DNA of 64,000 bases, from NCBI RefSeq assembly GCF_022809775.1, contig NZ_CP094380.1:1909001-1973000 (forward strand). The letters are read 5' to 3'. A model generated the notes under the pieces. That model was not told the DNA's origin and did no database searches. It saw only the letters and a program-made list of their open reading frames with translations. The translations under genes were made by a program, and so were the position numbers. The stretch's first letter is position 1. Every line of letters begins with the position of its first letter. Of the stretch, positions 17,600 through 26,291 are shown one piece after another. The DNA is from Pseudodesulfovibrio tunisiensis (GTDB lineage Bacteria > Desulfobacterota > Desulfovibrionia > Desulfovibrionales > Desulfovibrionaceae).

Positions 17600-19525
17600 T
17601 TAGCGGGAAATGGCCCGTTGATAGACCTGATCCTCGTATTCGAACACGATGTCCTCCCTGCCGATGCTCACCACCTTGACCCCCTCGATGTCGTCGCCTT
17701 CGTGCACCAGCCGCGAGTTGATCACCGCTATGCTGACCGTGGGGTCCGAATTCCAGGCAATGGCGCCGATGAGCAGCCCGCCCACCACGGGATGCACGGT
17801 TCCGTCCTCGAAAGTCCCGTCAGCGGGCAGGGATCGCGCCCCAACCGCCCTTGCCGGCTCCGAAGGCAAGGCTTCGGGCTCGGCCCGAGGCGTTGCTGCG
17901 GCCTTTTTCCCGGCATCAACGTCTTCCGCATCCGCAACGGACGGGGTCGGCTCCGCAGCTTCCGGGACATTGCCTTGGGAGGCCTCGTCCGGTTCCTCGA
18001 TCACGGGACCATCGAGAACAATGACCACCTCGGGCACGGGCTCGGCTTCCACGACGGAATCCGAGGGAACCGCGTCGGCCGCAACCGCCTCCGAAGCCGG
18101 CTCCCCGCTTCCACCCTCGACAGTGTCTCCGGCGGCTTCGTCTGCAAAAGATTCAGCGGATTCAGACACAGACTCGGCTGTTGCCAGCTCCGCCTCCTGC
18201 TCCGCAGTCCGGGCTCCCGGTTCCGATTCGTTTGCCGACGCGGACGGCTGAAAACCGTTTTTCTCCTGCACCATGGCCACGAGGTCTTTCGCACCGGAAT
18301 CGATCTGCGCCGAGACCGAAACCGGCACCGCATTTTCCTGCGTGCCGGACTCGATCGCTGGCTGCTGAAATTCGGCAACCATCGGCGATTCCGGCGCATT
18401 CATCTGCTTTTCCGCCGCCACCGGAGCAAGTTCAACGGCTACGGGGGCACCAGTTGCGGGCGCAGGCGTCTGCGCAACCGGGACCGCCGCAGGCCGAGCT
18501 TTCACCGGGGTCGGAATCGGTACCGAAGCCGAAGCCTGCGAAACGCGGGAAACAGCCGGGACAGGCTCCCAGCGGGCAAACAGTCTTTCCGGGGCGAGCA
18601 GCCCCGTGGCCCACAGCGTGCCAAACGCCGCGACCAGCACACCGAAAGCCGCAGCCGACGCCCATGCCAGCCGCAGCCGGGGACGACCTGCATTCCGCTT
18701 CGGGCGGGTACGGGTCTGAAACAGGCCGGTATAGACGGAATCCCGGCAGACTTCATCGACCATGCCCGGGGTGACCACGTTGGAATCCTTGAAGGCAAGG
18801 GCGTCCAGCGCATGAGCGCAGACATGATTGATCAGCCTCGGCAATCCGCCGCACTGTTCCCATATGCGCCTGACAGCGTCCTGCGAAAAACTCTCCATGC
18901 CGGTCCGGCCGCCCTTGTCCAGCTTGAAATGGATGTATTTGTCCGTGTCCTCCAGCACCAGAGGCGACAATTCGCAGCGCACGCCGATCCGCTGGTTCAG
19001 GGCTTCCATGCCTTCCGTGGTCAGCAGATCGAGAATCTCGAGCTGGCCCACCAGCAGAATCTGCACAAGCGGCCCGTCCTTGGCGCGCAGGTTGGACAGG
19101 ATGTGAATCAGGCTGAGATGGCGCTTGGTCAGCAGATGGCTTTCATCAAACACGATGACCGGGCGCTTGCCCTGCTCCAGCAGGGCGTGGAAATGCTGCT
19201 CCAGCCTGCCCACGCAATCGTGAATGGAACTCATGCCCGCCGTGTCCAGCCCGAACTTGGCGCAGCAGGAAAATATCTGCTCCAAAGGAGTCTGGTAGGG
19301 GTTGCCCAGTTCCACGAACATGAAACGGTCGGCAAGGTAGCTCTGGATGTACCGGGCCAGGGAGGTCTTGCCGATGCCGATCTCCCCGGTCAGCAGAATC
19401 AGGCCGCAGTTGGACTCCAGCCCCCGCACGATCCGGTGCACGCCCTTCTTGTGACTGAGGGAAGGAAAGAACACGAAGTTCTTGGATGAATCCCCAAAGG
19501 GATTGAGGCGACTTCTTGCGACCAT
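17600..19525 (-). CDS. GspA-GspB fusion: AAA ATPase with periplasmic GspB domain
   Basis: A single 641-aa protein combining the two factors that in Aeromonas-type systems (ExeA, ExeB) assemble the secretin. Residues about 1-270 are the AAA ATPase with Walker A GEIGIGKTS and Walker B VIVFDESHLL. A transmembrane helix follows at about 290-312 (WASAAAFGVLVAAFGTLWATG). A long Ala/Glu/Pro/Val-rich periplasmic linker spans about 315-570. The C-terminal ~60 residues (GAIAWNSDPTVSIAVINSRL ...) match the GspB domain. No PG-binding domain is evident. Start ATG 19525 follows GGAGGG with 8 nt spacing. It sits between gspM and gspG. Confidence 0.88.
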   Translation of the reverse strand: MVARSRLNPFGDSSKNFVFFPSLSHKKGVHRIVRGLESNCGLILLTGEIGIGKTSLARYIQSYLADRFMFVELGNPYQTPLEQIFSCCAKFGLDTAGMSSIHDCVGRLEQHFHALLEQGKRPVIVFDESHLLTKRHLSLIHILSNLRAKDGPLVQILLVGQLEILDLLTTEGMEALNQRIGVRCELSPLVLEDTDKYIHFKLDKGGRTGMESFSQDAVRRIWEQCGGLPRLINHVCAHALDALAFKDSNVVTPGMVDEVCRDSVYTGLFQTRTRPKRNAGRPRLRLAWASAAAFGVLVAAFGTLWATGLLAPERLFARWEPVPAVSRVSQASASVPIPTPVKARPAAVPVAQTPAPATGAPVAVELAPVAAEKQMNAPESPMVAEFQQPAIESGTQENAVPVSVSAQIDSGAKDLVAMVQEKNGFQPSASANESEPGARTAEQEAELATAESVSESAESFADEAAGDTVEGGSGEPASEAVAADAVPSDSVVEAEPVPEVVIVLDGPVIEEPDEASQGNVPEAAEPTPSVADAEDVDAGKKAAATPRAEPEALPSEPARAVGARSLPADGTFEDGTVHPVVGGLLIGAIAWNSDPTVSIAVINSRLVHEGDDIEGVKVVSIGREDIVFEYEDQVYQRAISR

Positions 19526-19537
19526 GCTGCCACCCTC

Positions 19538-20044
19538 CTAGCCGAATTTCTGAAGCGTCATCTGCGTGTCGAGGTTCTTCCTGCCATCCTTCTTTATGGA
19601 AATCGCCCGCACGTATATTTCACGCTTCTCCACTTCAATATGGTAAAGGAATCTGACGAACTCATTCAATGATATTCCCTTGAAAGCCACATGCACCACT
19701 TCAACCGTGCTGCCGTCATCCCGTGTCCTGTTCTCCGGGCGAACGTAATCTATCCTGTTGTTGAGCTTCAGCGTACGCGTCACCTTTTCCACATAGGAGA
19801 AAAGCGGCTCCTGCAACACGACGCTCTGCTTGCCGTCCTTGCCTTTTTTCAGGACTGCGTAACGCTGTGCCAGGGAAACCGCCTCCAGATACTGGCTCCT
19901 GACGCGGCTCACCATTGCCCTGTATTCATCCTGCTTTCCGGAAACCGGCAGATACACGATCAGAACAAGGGCCAGCACCAACCCGGCTCCCGCAAGCATC
20001 CTGATCGGACGGCTGACCTGCATGCCCAGAGAAAGATTCATCAT
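19538..20044 (-). CDS. gspM: Type II secretion protein GspM-like
   Basis: A 168-aa bitopic inner-membrane protein: short cytoplasmic N-terminus, one helix (MLAGAGLVLALVLIVYLPV), then a periplasmic coiled-coil and ferredoxin-like region. It is identified mainly by architecture and by its position directly after gspL with ATGA overlap (20041-20044). GspM binds and stabilises GspL in the platform. PilO is the type IV pilus counterpart and cannot be excluded by sequence, but every neighbour is a gsp gene. Confidence 0.78.
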   Translation of the reverse strand: MMNLSLGMQVSRPIRMLAGAGLVLALVLIVYLPVSGKQDEYRAMVSRVRSQYLEAVSLAQRYAVLKKGKDGKQSVVLQEPLFSYVEKVTRTLKLNNRIDYVRPENRTRDDGSTVEVVHVAFKGISLNEFVRFLYHIEVEKREIYVRAISIKKDGRKNLDTQMTLQKFG

Positions 20045-21561
20045 CGCAGCACCCCGATCTCGAACCGGATTTTCCGGGATTTCTTGTCTGCCACGGCATT
20101 CTTGACCTTGACCTCGCTGAACGCCCCGGTACGGACCAGCGCGGCGCGGATCGCATCCACCTCGTTCATGGATCGGGTTTCCCCCTGCAACGCAATGCTC
20201 TTGCCATCCAGACTGAGACTCAGAAATTCCACGTCTATCTTCCTGTCCAGAACCGAACTGACGATGCGAAGCGTCTCGATGACCGGGGTGCCGACCCCGT
20301 CCCTTCCCACCTGCCCCTCGCCTGCCAGCAGATTCACCTTCGAGGAAAGAATGCTCTGATACTGCACGGACGACAGGTCCGCGCTCACATTGGGCAGTGC
20401 CTCGCGGTAGACTTCGGTCATGGCCTCGCGCAGATAGACGATCTCCCGCTGTCCGCTCACCAGCGAAGCATAGGCGTATCCGGCCCATGCCAGCGCCACG
20501 ACAATGCCGAGCACGGCAAGATGCGCGGCTTCGCGTCCCCAGATTCCGGCTGCATGTGCCAGAGCGAACTCGCCCTTGCGGAAATCGAACCCCGGCCCGC
20601 TCTCCTCGGCAACTCCGTATCCGACAGCCAACCCGCTGCCCCGCTGCCCTTCATCGGTTTCCTCGCCCAGAGCCAGAACCGTTTCCTCCCAGACCTCGAC
20701 TCCGGTTTCCGCCTCGGCCTCGAAAATCCGACGAAAACCCTGCACACGTACCACGTCTCCGCTCAGCATGAAGCTGGACGGCCATTCCCGATCCCCGAGA
20801 ATCCGATACGTTTCGCGAAGAAGACGCTGCACGAATCCGGTCACCCGCGCGGCAACCCGATCCTCCTGTTCCGCAGCCGTGGAACCGTTGGATGCGTCTT
20901 CCCCGAACACCAGAAGCCTGTCCGCCTCTTCCTCGGCCATGCCGTGATCCCGGGCCACGTCGCGGGCAAGCAGGGACTCGCCCCATGGCAGCACCGACAG
21001 GCAGGCCACACGCCCCTGATCCAGCAGGCAGAACAGGGTCCGATCCCGGCCGATTTCCAGTCCGCCCAATCTGGCCCTGCCATCGGCCACGGCCAGACAC
21101 GCCCGGGCAAACGCCGCCGCATCCACGTCCATTCTCTCGATCTCCACATCCTGCGCATCGAACATGGCGACCAGTTCCGCAATCCGCTCCCTTTTCACGG
21201 CAGCGGCCACGACATGGGAAATTCCGTCCTGATGCAATCCGCAGAAATGGTCCCGAACAAGGTCCTCGGCATCCAGGGGAAGATCTTCGTCCAATTCGAA
21301 ATCCACGGCCTGTTCAAGCTGCCTGCGCCCCCGGATGGGCATGCGATAGTTGCGCAGGATGCAGTCCCGTCCGTCCACGGCCACAACGGCCCGATCGAAA
21401 TCTGCACCGTTGTCCCGGGCATGAGCCAGCGCCGCGGCCAGCCCCTCCGCATCCGATGACACGGACATGGCGAGCTGAAGCAGCGGGGCCTGCCTGTCGG
21501 ACCGCAGCAGAAAATGCAGTTTCCCGTCGGTCAGGGCAATGTGGGCGATGCGATTCCTCAT
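20041..21561 (-). CDS. gspL: Type II secretion protein GspL
   Basis: A 506-aa platform protein. The cytoplasmic actin-like/PilM-like region (about 1-345) includes AVVAVDGRDCILRNYRMPIRGRRQLEQAVDFELDEDLP, which docks GspE. A transmembrane helix lies at about 350-370 (HLAVLGIVVALAWAGYAYASL). The periplasmic part ends in a ferredoxin-like PilN-type domain (DRKIDVEFLSLSLDGKSIAL). It is followed by gspM with a 4-bp overlap and preceded by gspK with a 21-nt gap. Confidence 0.9.
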   Translation of the reverse strand: MRNRIAHIALTDGKLHFLLRSDRQAPLLQLAMSVSSDAEGLAAALAHARDNGADFDRAVVAVDGRDCILRNYRMPIRGRRQLEQAVDFELDEDLPLDAEDLVRDHFCGLHQDGISHVVAAAVKRERIAELVAMFDAQDVEIERMDVDAAAFARACLAVADGRARLGGLEIGRDRTLFCLLDQGRVACLSVLPWGESLLARDVARDHGMAEEEADRLLVFGEDASNGSTAAEQEDRVAARVTGFVQRLLRETYRILGDREWPSSFMLSGDVVRVQGFRRIFEAEAETGVEVWEETVLALGEETDEGQRGSGLAVGYGVAEESGPGFDFRKGEFALAHAAGIWGREAAHLAVLGIVVALAWAGYAYASLVSGQREIVYLREAMTEVYREALPNVSADLSSVQYQSILSSKVNLLAGEGQVGRDGVGTPVIETLRIVSSVLDRKIDVEFLSLSLDGKSIALQGETRSMNEVDAIRAALVRTGAFSEVKVKNAVADKKSRKIRFEIGVLR

Positions 21562-21582
21562 CTGTCCTTCCGGATCAATGGG

Positions 21583-22578
21583 TTAGTGCACATTGTTGAA
21601 AAGCACCCTGCACAGCTTGTCCTCCCGCTTGATGATGGTTGTGGAACCGAGCTTCCCGGCTCCGATCGTTGCGCTCAGGGTCACGCGAAAATATCGGCTC
21701 CTGAAGATCAGGGCCTTGGAGGGAAACGCGTCCATGTCGAACCCGATCCGCTCGGCAAGGTCCAGATACCAGGGCTCGGAAAGATTGTTGGCTCCGTTGT
21801 TGCGAAATCCCAGCACGGCCTTGACGAACTCGGCCCGATACCGTCCTTCCGGGGCCATGGCGCCCAGCATTTCGGAACGGGCCGTGTTCACGTTGAGGCG
21901 CCCTTCTCCCCACACCGTGACGAACGCTTCGAGTCCGGGCGCGCCGGGCCTGCCGAAATACAGCCGCTGGAAATCCTCGCGGGACACGTCTTCCCAACGC
22001 ACGAGCAGCAGTTCTTCCGCGCAGTTGAACGGCCTGCGGGGAGCCGCATAGCTCGGGTCCTGATCCCCGTACCATGCCGCATCACCGCTCAGGTCCTTGG
22101 CGCCGAGCCAGACCCTGATCGACTGGAGCAGCACGTTCGGATTTCCCTCCACACCATGGGTCGCGCACAAGCCCCGCATCAGTCTGAGAAAAATCCCGGC
22201 CAGTGCCTTGCCCAGTTCGTCCTGCTGACGCAGGTGATTCAGATTTATCCGGGAATTCTCGGGCACGATGGTCCCGGCAAGCTCCCCGGACTCCAATCCC
22301 GAGGAAAGGGTCTCGAAGAAACGGTCCGCTCTGGCCCATTGGTCGAACTTGTGATCCCCGACATCGCCGTGCTTGCGCAGGTCCTGCATGAGCAGCTCGC
22401 GGGCGACATCCACCCCGGAACGCAGCAGACTTCCGCCCGAGGCCATGCAGCGCTGATACGCGGCCCCACCATAGTCGATGCGAACGACCTTGCCGCTCTC
22501 CATGACCAGATAGGCCGCAGCAGCGAGTATGAGCAGAACCACGATGAGCACCGATCCCTCCTTCCGTGGCTGACGCAT
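21583..22578 (-). CDS. gspK: Type II secretion minor pseudopilin GspK
   Basis: The large minor pseudopilin at the tip of the pseudopilus, 331 aa. The leader is short (MRQPRKEG) with mature start SVLIVVLLILAAAAYLVMESG, lacking Glu5 as is typical for GspK. The body contains the GspK helical inserts (SRINLNHLRQQDELGKALAGIF; EGRLNVNTARSEML). It is followed by gspL and preceded by gspJ, giving the canonical I-J-K tip-complex order. Confidence 0.92.
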   Translation of the reverse strand: MRQPRKEGSVLIVVLLILAAAAYLVMESGKVVRIDYGGAAYQRCMASGGSLLRSGVDVARELLMQDLRKHGDVGDHKFDQWARADRFFETLSSGLESGELAGTIVPENSRINLNHLRQQDELGKALAGIFLRLMRGLCATHGVEGNPNVLLQSIRVWLGAKDLSGDAAWYGDQDPSYAAPRRPFNCAEELLLVRWEDVSREDFQRLYFGRPGAPGLEAFVTVWGEGRLNVNTARSEMLGAMAPEGRYRAEFVKAVLGFRNNGANNLSEPWYLDLAERIGFDMDAFPSKALIFRSRYFRVTLSATIGAGKLGSTTIIKREDKLCRVLFNNVH

Positions 22579-22581
22579 CGA

Positions 22582-23220
22582 TCACTCCGTACCGACCGCG
22601 TCCACGGACAATTGCGTCACGAACGACTCTTCCCGACCGTTCCGGTACACCACCTTGAACCGAACGGCTCTGGGGCACCTTCCGCCATCCCCTTCCCAGG
22701 ACGTGACATAGCTCCAGTCGAACGGGTCCAGATATTCGACCTCCATCTCGCGCACGCCCCGAAGCACCGGGACCTCGACCCATTCCCATTCCCCGGGCAC
22801 TCCGCAGTTCGGCCGCTCCCTGCGGTACACGTCGTGCAGATCGCCGCGACCCTTCAGCAGATATTCGACCCGTTGCAGGGCAAACGACGGCCCGATGTTC
22901 GCCCGCCCCAGTCCGACCGAGGTGCAGAATTCCAGAAACTGTCCGTCCAGACCGAGAAACGAACCGCTGCTTCCCTTGAAGCGGAACTCCGCCTCCTTGT
23001 CGGCATACACCGATCCCAGATCGTCGAAGAGCAGTCCCTCGAAGACCCGCTGACTGTTGGCGGCTTCCTCATGCTGCTCGACACCGGCCACCACTTCCAC
23101 CACCGCGCCGAACATGCCGAACAGGGCCATCATGATCACGGCGGACAAGGCCACGGCCACGAGCATCTCCATGAGCGTGAATCCGGCCCTTTCGCCGCCA
23201 TGCCGCTTCCCGATTCCCAT
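22582..23220 (-). CDS. gspJ: Type II secretion minor pseudopilin GspJ
   Basis: A 212-aa minor pseudopilin with leader ending in GERAG and mature start FTLMEMLVAVALSAVIMMALFG (Glu5 present). The globular part has the GspJ pattern of beta strands, including QRVEYLLKGRGDLHDVYRRERP and REMEVEYLDPFDW. It sits 3 nt before gspK and 7 nt after gspI and would form the I-J-K tip complex that starts pseudopilus assembly. Confidence 0.92.
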   Translation of the reverse strand: MGIGKRHGGERAGFTLMEMLVAVALSAVIMMALFGMFGAVVEVVAGVEQHEEAANSQRVFEGLLFDDLGSVYADKEAEFRFKGSSGSFLGLDGQFLEFCTSVGLGRANIGPSFALQRVEYLLKGRGDLHDVYRRERPNCGVPGEWEWVEVPVLRGVREMEVEYLDPFDWSYVTSWEGDGGRCPRAVRFKVVYRNGREESFVTQLSVDAVGTE

Positions 23221-23227
23221 GCCGACC

Positions 23228-23581
23228 TCACAACAGTTCGCGAAAGACGCGTTCCAGAATCACGGTCCGCCCGGTGTCCCTGCGCCGAACCTCAAGCACC
23301 ATTCTGTACCATCCGTCGTCGTTCACGCCGACCGATCCGGCGCTCCACTCGTACCCGGGTTCATCGTCAAAGCCCCCGCTCCGGGAAAACGAGGACGAAA
23401 AACCGTCCTTTTCCAATTCCAGCATCCTGATTCCGGCCAACCGGGACATGGCGTCAGTATGGCTGATCTCCGCGCTCACCTCCTGGGTCTGGGACGCGAA
23501 CTTCATCACGGACAGCGCGCCAATGCTGAGCACGACCAGAGTGACGAGCACCTCGATGAGCGTGAAGCCTTCACTGCGCAT
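23228..23581 (-). CDS. gspI: Type II secretion minor pseudopilin GspI
   Basis: A 117-aa minor pseudopilin with very short leader (MRSEG) and mature start FTLIEVLVTLVVLSIGALSVMKFASQ (Glu5 present), followed by the short GspI globular region. It overlaps the upstream alpha/beta hydrolase gene by 11 bp. Position with gspJ and gspK supports the name. Confidence 0.9.
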   Translation of the reverse strand: MRSEGFTLIEVLVTLVVLSIGALSVMKFASQTQEVSAEISHTDAMSRLAGIRMLELEKDGFSSSFSRSGGFDDEPGYEWSAGSVGVNDDGWYRMVLEVRRRDTGRTVILERVFRELL

Positions 23582-24476
23582 GTCCGTCCGCCTCCTGTCC
23601 GAGAAAATCCGTCACGACCCCGGCAAGCGCATCGGCCCGATCCCAGACCACGGCATGACCGCTTCCTTCCAGTTCCAGCAGCGAGCCGTGGGGCAACTGC
23701 CCGGCCATGTCCCGAAACAGTTCCCTGCCCATGATTCGATCCTGCTCCCCGCAGACGATCAGCACCGGGCACTGCACGCGGGGCATGGCCGCTTCCAGCC
23801 GCTCGCCTTCAACAGCCAGCTGATCGAGAAAATGCGGCAGGGCGCGAAATACCCGCGTGGTCCTGTCCCAATGGGGGCGCAGGAACAGGGACGGAACCGG
23901 AGGCGGACTGGAAAAAATCCGGTAATGGAAATCCCGGCCCGGGTCATCCGGGTCCAAGTCCAGCCCTTCCAGCACCTGATCCGCCTTTCCGCCCAGGGGC
24001 GAAACCAGCACGACCCTGTCCACCCGTTCGGGATGGTCCGCTGCAGCGCGCAAGGCGGGCCAGGCCCCGAAGGACAGCCCCACGATCGAGGCGCGCTCCA
24101 CATCGAGATTGTCAAACAGCATGTCCACCAGCCTGTTTTCCAGATCAATGCCGTACCCTGAGCCGACAAGATCGGGCAGATTGGCGAAAAACATGTCCGG
24201 CGCGATCACCCGATACTGCCGGGCGAGATCGGGCATGAGCCGGAACCACGAGGTCAGGGCGTTGCCTCCCACGCCGTGCAGAAGCAGCACGGTGCGCCCG
24301 TCCCGGGGGCCGCCCTCGAAAAGGAATACCGTATCCCCGCCCCGGACAATGCGTTTGCCGTGAATGCCGTGCAGTCCGAAATAGGCCCGGAGGACCATGG
24401 AGAACACGGCCTCCCCCTGCACGGCCACGCCAGCGCAGACCAGAAGCAGGACCATGGCGGCAACGCGCTTCCTCAT
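23571..24476 (-). CDS. Alpha/beta hydrolase with signal peptide, inside the T2SS operon
   Basis: A 301-aa serine hydrolase of the alpha/beta fold. It has an N-terminal hydrophobic export signal (RVAAMVLLLVCAGVAVQGEA), the oxyanion segment LLLHGVGGNALTSWF, nucleophile elbow GLSFGAW (Ser), a late acid around CGEQDRIMG and catalytic His in GSGHAVVW. ATG 24476 is 4 nt after the gspO stop, and the 3' end overlaps gspI. Co-transcription with gsp genes suggests a secreted or periplasmic substrate of the system, or an envelope ester/lipid hydrolase. The substrate is unknown. Confidence 0.85.
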   Translation of the reverse strand: MRKRVAAMVLLLVCAGVAVQGEAVFSMVLRAYFGLHGIHGKRIVRGGDTVFLFEGGPRDGRTVLLLHGVGGNALTSWFRLMPDLARQYRVIAPDMFFANLPDLVGSGYGIDLENRLVDMLFDNLDVERASIVGLSFGAWPALRAAADHPERVDRVVLVSPLGGKADQVLEGLDLDPDDPGRDFHYRIFSSPPPVPSLFLRPHWDRTTRVFRALPHFLDQLAVEGERLEAAMPRVQCPVLIVCGEQDRIMGRELFRDMAGQLPHGSLLELEGSGHAVVWDRADALAGVVTDFLGQEADGHAQ

Positions 24477-24480
24477 GGCG

Positions 24481-25203
24481 TCACACCCCCGCCATGCAGA
24501 CAAGACACCCGGCCGCAAGACATCCGGAGAACGGAATGCGCCAGCCATGCCGGACCGAAGCCACGCCAAGGCAGACCGTCCCGACCATGACTGCGGCGGC
24601 AAACCACGGATTCGTGGTCACGGTTCCGGCAACCAGAGCCGCGCCCATGGCCAGCCATGCCGGGCCCGGGCTGACCGCGTGCTTCCACGCACCAAGCACG
24701 GCCATCAGAAGGCCGACGCACCAGGCCAGCGCCACCCCGGGAATCAGGACGGACAACACGGGACGATCCCCGGTCAGCGCAATGATCAGCGCAGCGCCGC
24801 AAAGCGCAGCCGGAACCATTCCCGCCACGCGCCCCAGACGCATCTCCTCGGTCCATGCCACGGCCAGCAGCAGGAGCGCGCCCATGCAGGCAGCCCATGC
24901 CATGACCGGAAGCCCCCGGACCGCGATCAGAATCGCGCTGAGGAAAAACGCCAGCTCGATCAGGGGATAGGCCGCGTCGATCGGCTTGCCGCAATGACGG
25001 CAATGTCCCCGGAGCAGGCAGAACCCGAGTATGGGAATGTTTTCAAACCAGGAAAGAGTGGTCCCGCATTTCGGACAAAAGGAACGGGCCGGAGACAATA
25101 CGGATGTCCCGGCTGCGTGCCTGCAGGTAACGCATCCCGCGAAACTGCCAAGAGCCAGTCCGGCCGCGGAAAGAGCAACCACCCTCATCAATCCTGTTTC
25201 CAT
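24481..25203 (-). CDS. gspO: GspO-type prepilin peptidase/methyltransferase, peptidase half degenerate
   Basis: A 240-aa polytopic protein. The N-terminal methyltransferase-type domain is intact: FAGCVTCR, SFCPKCGTTLSWFENIPILGF and GHCRHCGKPIDAAYPLIE with four zinc-type Cys at 43, 46, 68 and 71. The C-terminal half should carry two catalytic aspartates (in the LLPD-like loop and the GxGD loop). Here the equivalent loops read EEMRLGRVAGMVP and KHAVSPGPAWLAMGA, and the only Asp after residue 76 is D146 in TGDRPVLS. The reading frame is clean and hydrophobic to the end. It is the first gene of the operon. It may methylate but not cleave, or be inactive. Confidence 0.8.
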   Translation of the reverse strand: METGLMRVVALSAAGLALGSFAGCVTCRHAAGTSVLSPARSFCPKCGTTLSWFENIPILGFCLLRGHCRHCGKPIDAAYPLIELAFFLSAILIAVRGLPVMAWAACMGALLLLAVAWTEEMRLGRVAGMVPAALCGAALIIALTGDRPVLSVLIPGVALAWCVGLLMAVLGAWKHAVSPGPAWLAMGAALVAGTVTTNPWFAAAVMVGTVCLGVASVRHGWRIPFSGCLAAGCLVCMAGV

Positions 25204-25493
25204 GCGATCTCCAGCGTCGTTGCGATGATTCGTTCCTTGCGGCGGGGCTTTTCCCCGCGTCGAAGAGTCGTCGGAGTGTCAACGTGTCGTTTTCGCTGAA
25301 TCTCTCCCGGTCCTCCATCCCTTTTGAAACGGATTCGAAAGGGCATCCGGGAATTATCACTGCTATCAGTATACATAGGTGAGTCGAAAACCGGATTATA
25401 ATCTTCTCTTTTTCCGCAACGGCATGAACTTTCGAACAAAAAAAAGGCCCGCGCATGATGCGCGGGCCTTCCGGAAATTCGTCGGCAGGATGC
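25204..25493. other. Intergenic region between rluA-type gene and the T2SS operon
   Basis: This 290-bp stretch contains the terminator of the pseudouridine synthase gene (25438-25470) and should contain the promoter of the gspO-led operon. A TATAAT on the minus strand at 25395-25400 is a possible -10, but no convincing -35 lies 17 bp upstream of it. No gene was recognised. Confidence 0.45.
25438..25470 (-). terminator. Rho-independent terminator of the pseudouridine synthase gene
   Basis: A perfect 13-bp stem, AAGGCCCGCGCAT paired with ATGCGCGGGCCTT around a one-base loop, is followed on the minus strand by a run of eight T (A8 at 25438-25445 on plus). It lies 23 nt after the stop at 25494. 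Confidence 0.9.
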
Positions 25494-26138
25494 CTAGAAA
25501 CTGGGTTCGGTGAAAAATTCCATCATTTCCTTTGTCTTGGGATGCATGAACCGCAGATATCCGGCATGCAAAAGGAGTTGACCGGGTCCTGTGCCCGAGC
25601 CGTAGAGCCTGTCGCCCACAATGGGGCAGCCAAGACCAAGAGGATGGGCCGAGTGCATGCGGAGCTGATGCGTGCGGCCCGTGTGCGGACTGAATTCCAC
25701 GCGGGTGCGGCCGTTTTCCACGGACAGTCTGCGCCATTCCGTGACAGCGCGCCTGCCGTGAATCGGATCATAGACCTGATAGGGACGGTTGAACCTGTCC
25801 ATGCGCAACGGCAGGTCAATCACGCCTTCGGGTCGGGTCACCAGACCATCCAGCACCGCGACGTAGCGCTTGCTCACCTCGCGGTCGTGAAACTGCTGCG
25901 ACAGTTCGCGCTGGGCACGCGCCGTCAGACCGAGCACAAGCAGGCCGGACGTGTCCATGTCCAGTCGATGTACAGTGGGAAACTTGCGGCATTCCGGGAA
26001 CATGGCCTGTACGCGGGTCACCACGCAGTCCTGATTTTCCGGTCCCCTGCCGGGCACGGACAAAAGCCCGCTGGGCTTGTCCACGACCACCAGCTTGCGG
26101 TCCGCATAAATCACGTTCAATCCGGGAGGTATCTTCAT
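25494..26138 (-). CDS. RluA-family pseudouridine synthase
   Basis: A 214-aa enzyme converting specific uridines in RNA to pseudouridine. The catalytic motif HRLDMDTSGLLV is present with Asp60 as the nucleophile, along with VVVDKPSGLLSVPG near the start and the C-terminal SPHTGRTHQLRMHSAHPLGLGCPIVGDRLYG. Length and lack of an S4 domain fit the RluA subgroup (23S U746/tRNA U32 in E. coli), but the target cannot be fixed from sequence. ATG 26138 gives the usual N-terminus; upstream extension is Gly/Pro-rich and unconserved. Single gene with its own terminator. Confidence 0.9.
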   Translation of the reverse strand: MKIPPGLNVIYADRKLVVVDKPSGLLSVPGRGPENQDCVVTRVQAMFPECRKFPTVHRLDMDTSGLLVLGLTARAQRELSQQFHDREVSKRYVAVLDGLVTRPEGVIDLPLRMDRFNRPYQVYDPIHGRRAVTEWRRLSVENGRTRVEFSPHTGRTHQLRMHSAHPLGLGCPIVGDRLYGSGTGPGQLLLHAGYLRFMHPKTKEMMEFFTEPSF

Positions 26139-26241
26139 TTTTCCGCCTCTGCTGCCTGATTTCCCGGGCAGCCCGGGAGCACCGGACCTACCAGCAACAG
26201 GCGGCAAATGGCAAGTCTTCGGACCATCGATTCAAACAGAT

Positions 26242-26270
26242 TTGTTTTTCCATCGCAAAATATGTATTTT
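26242..26270 (+). promoter_or_regulatory. Probable sigma-70 promoter for the binding-protein gene
   Basis: TTGTTT at 26242-26247 and TATTTT at 26265-26270 are separated by 17 bp in a locally A+T-rich stretch, 21 nt before ATG 26292. Confidence 0.5.
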
Positions 26271-26291
26271 CCCATGATCAGGAGAAGATTC

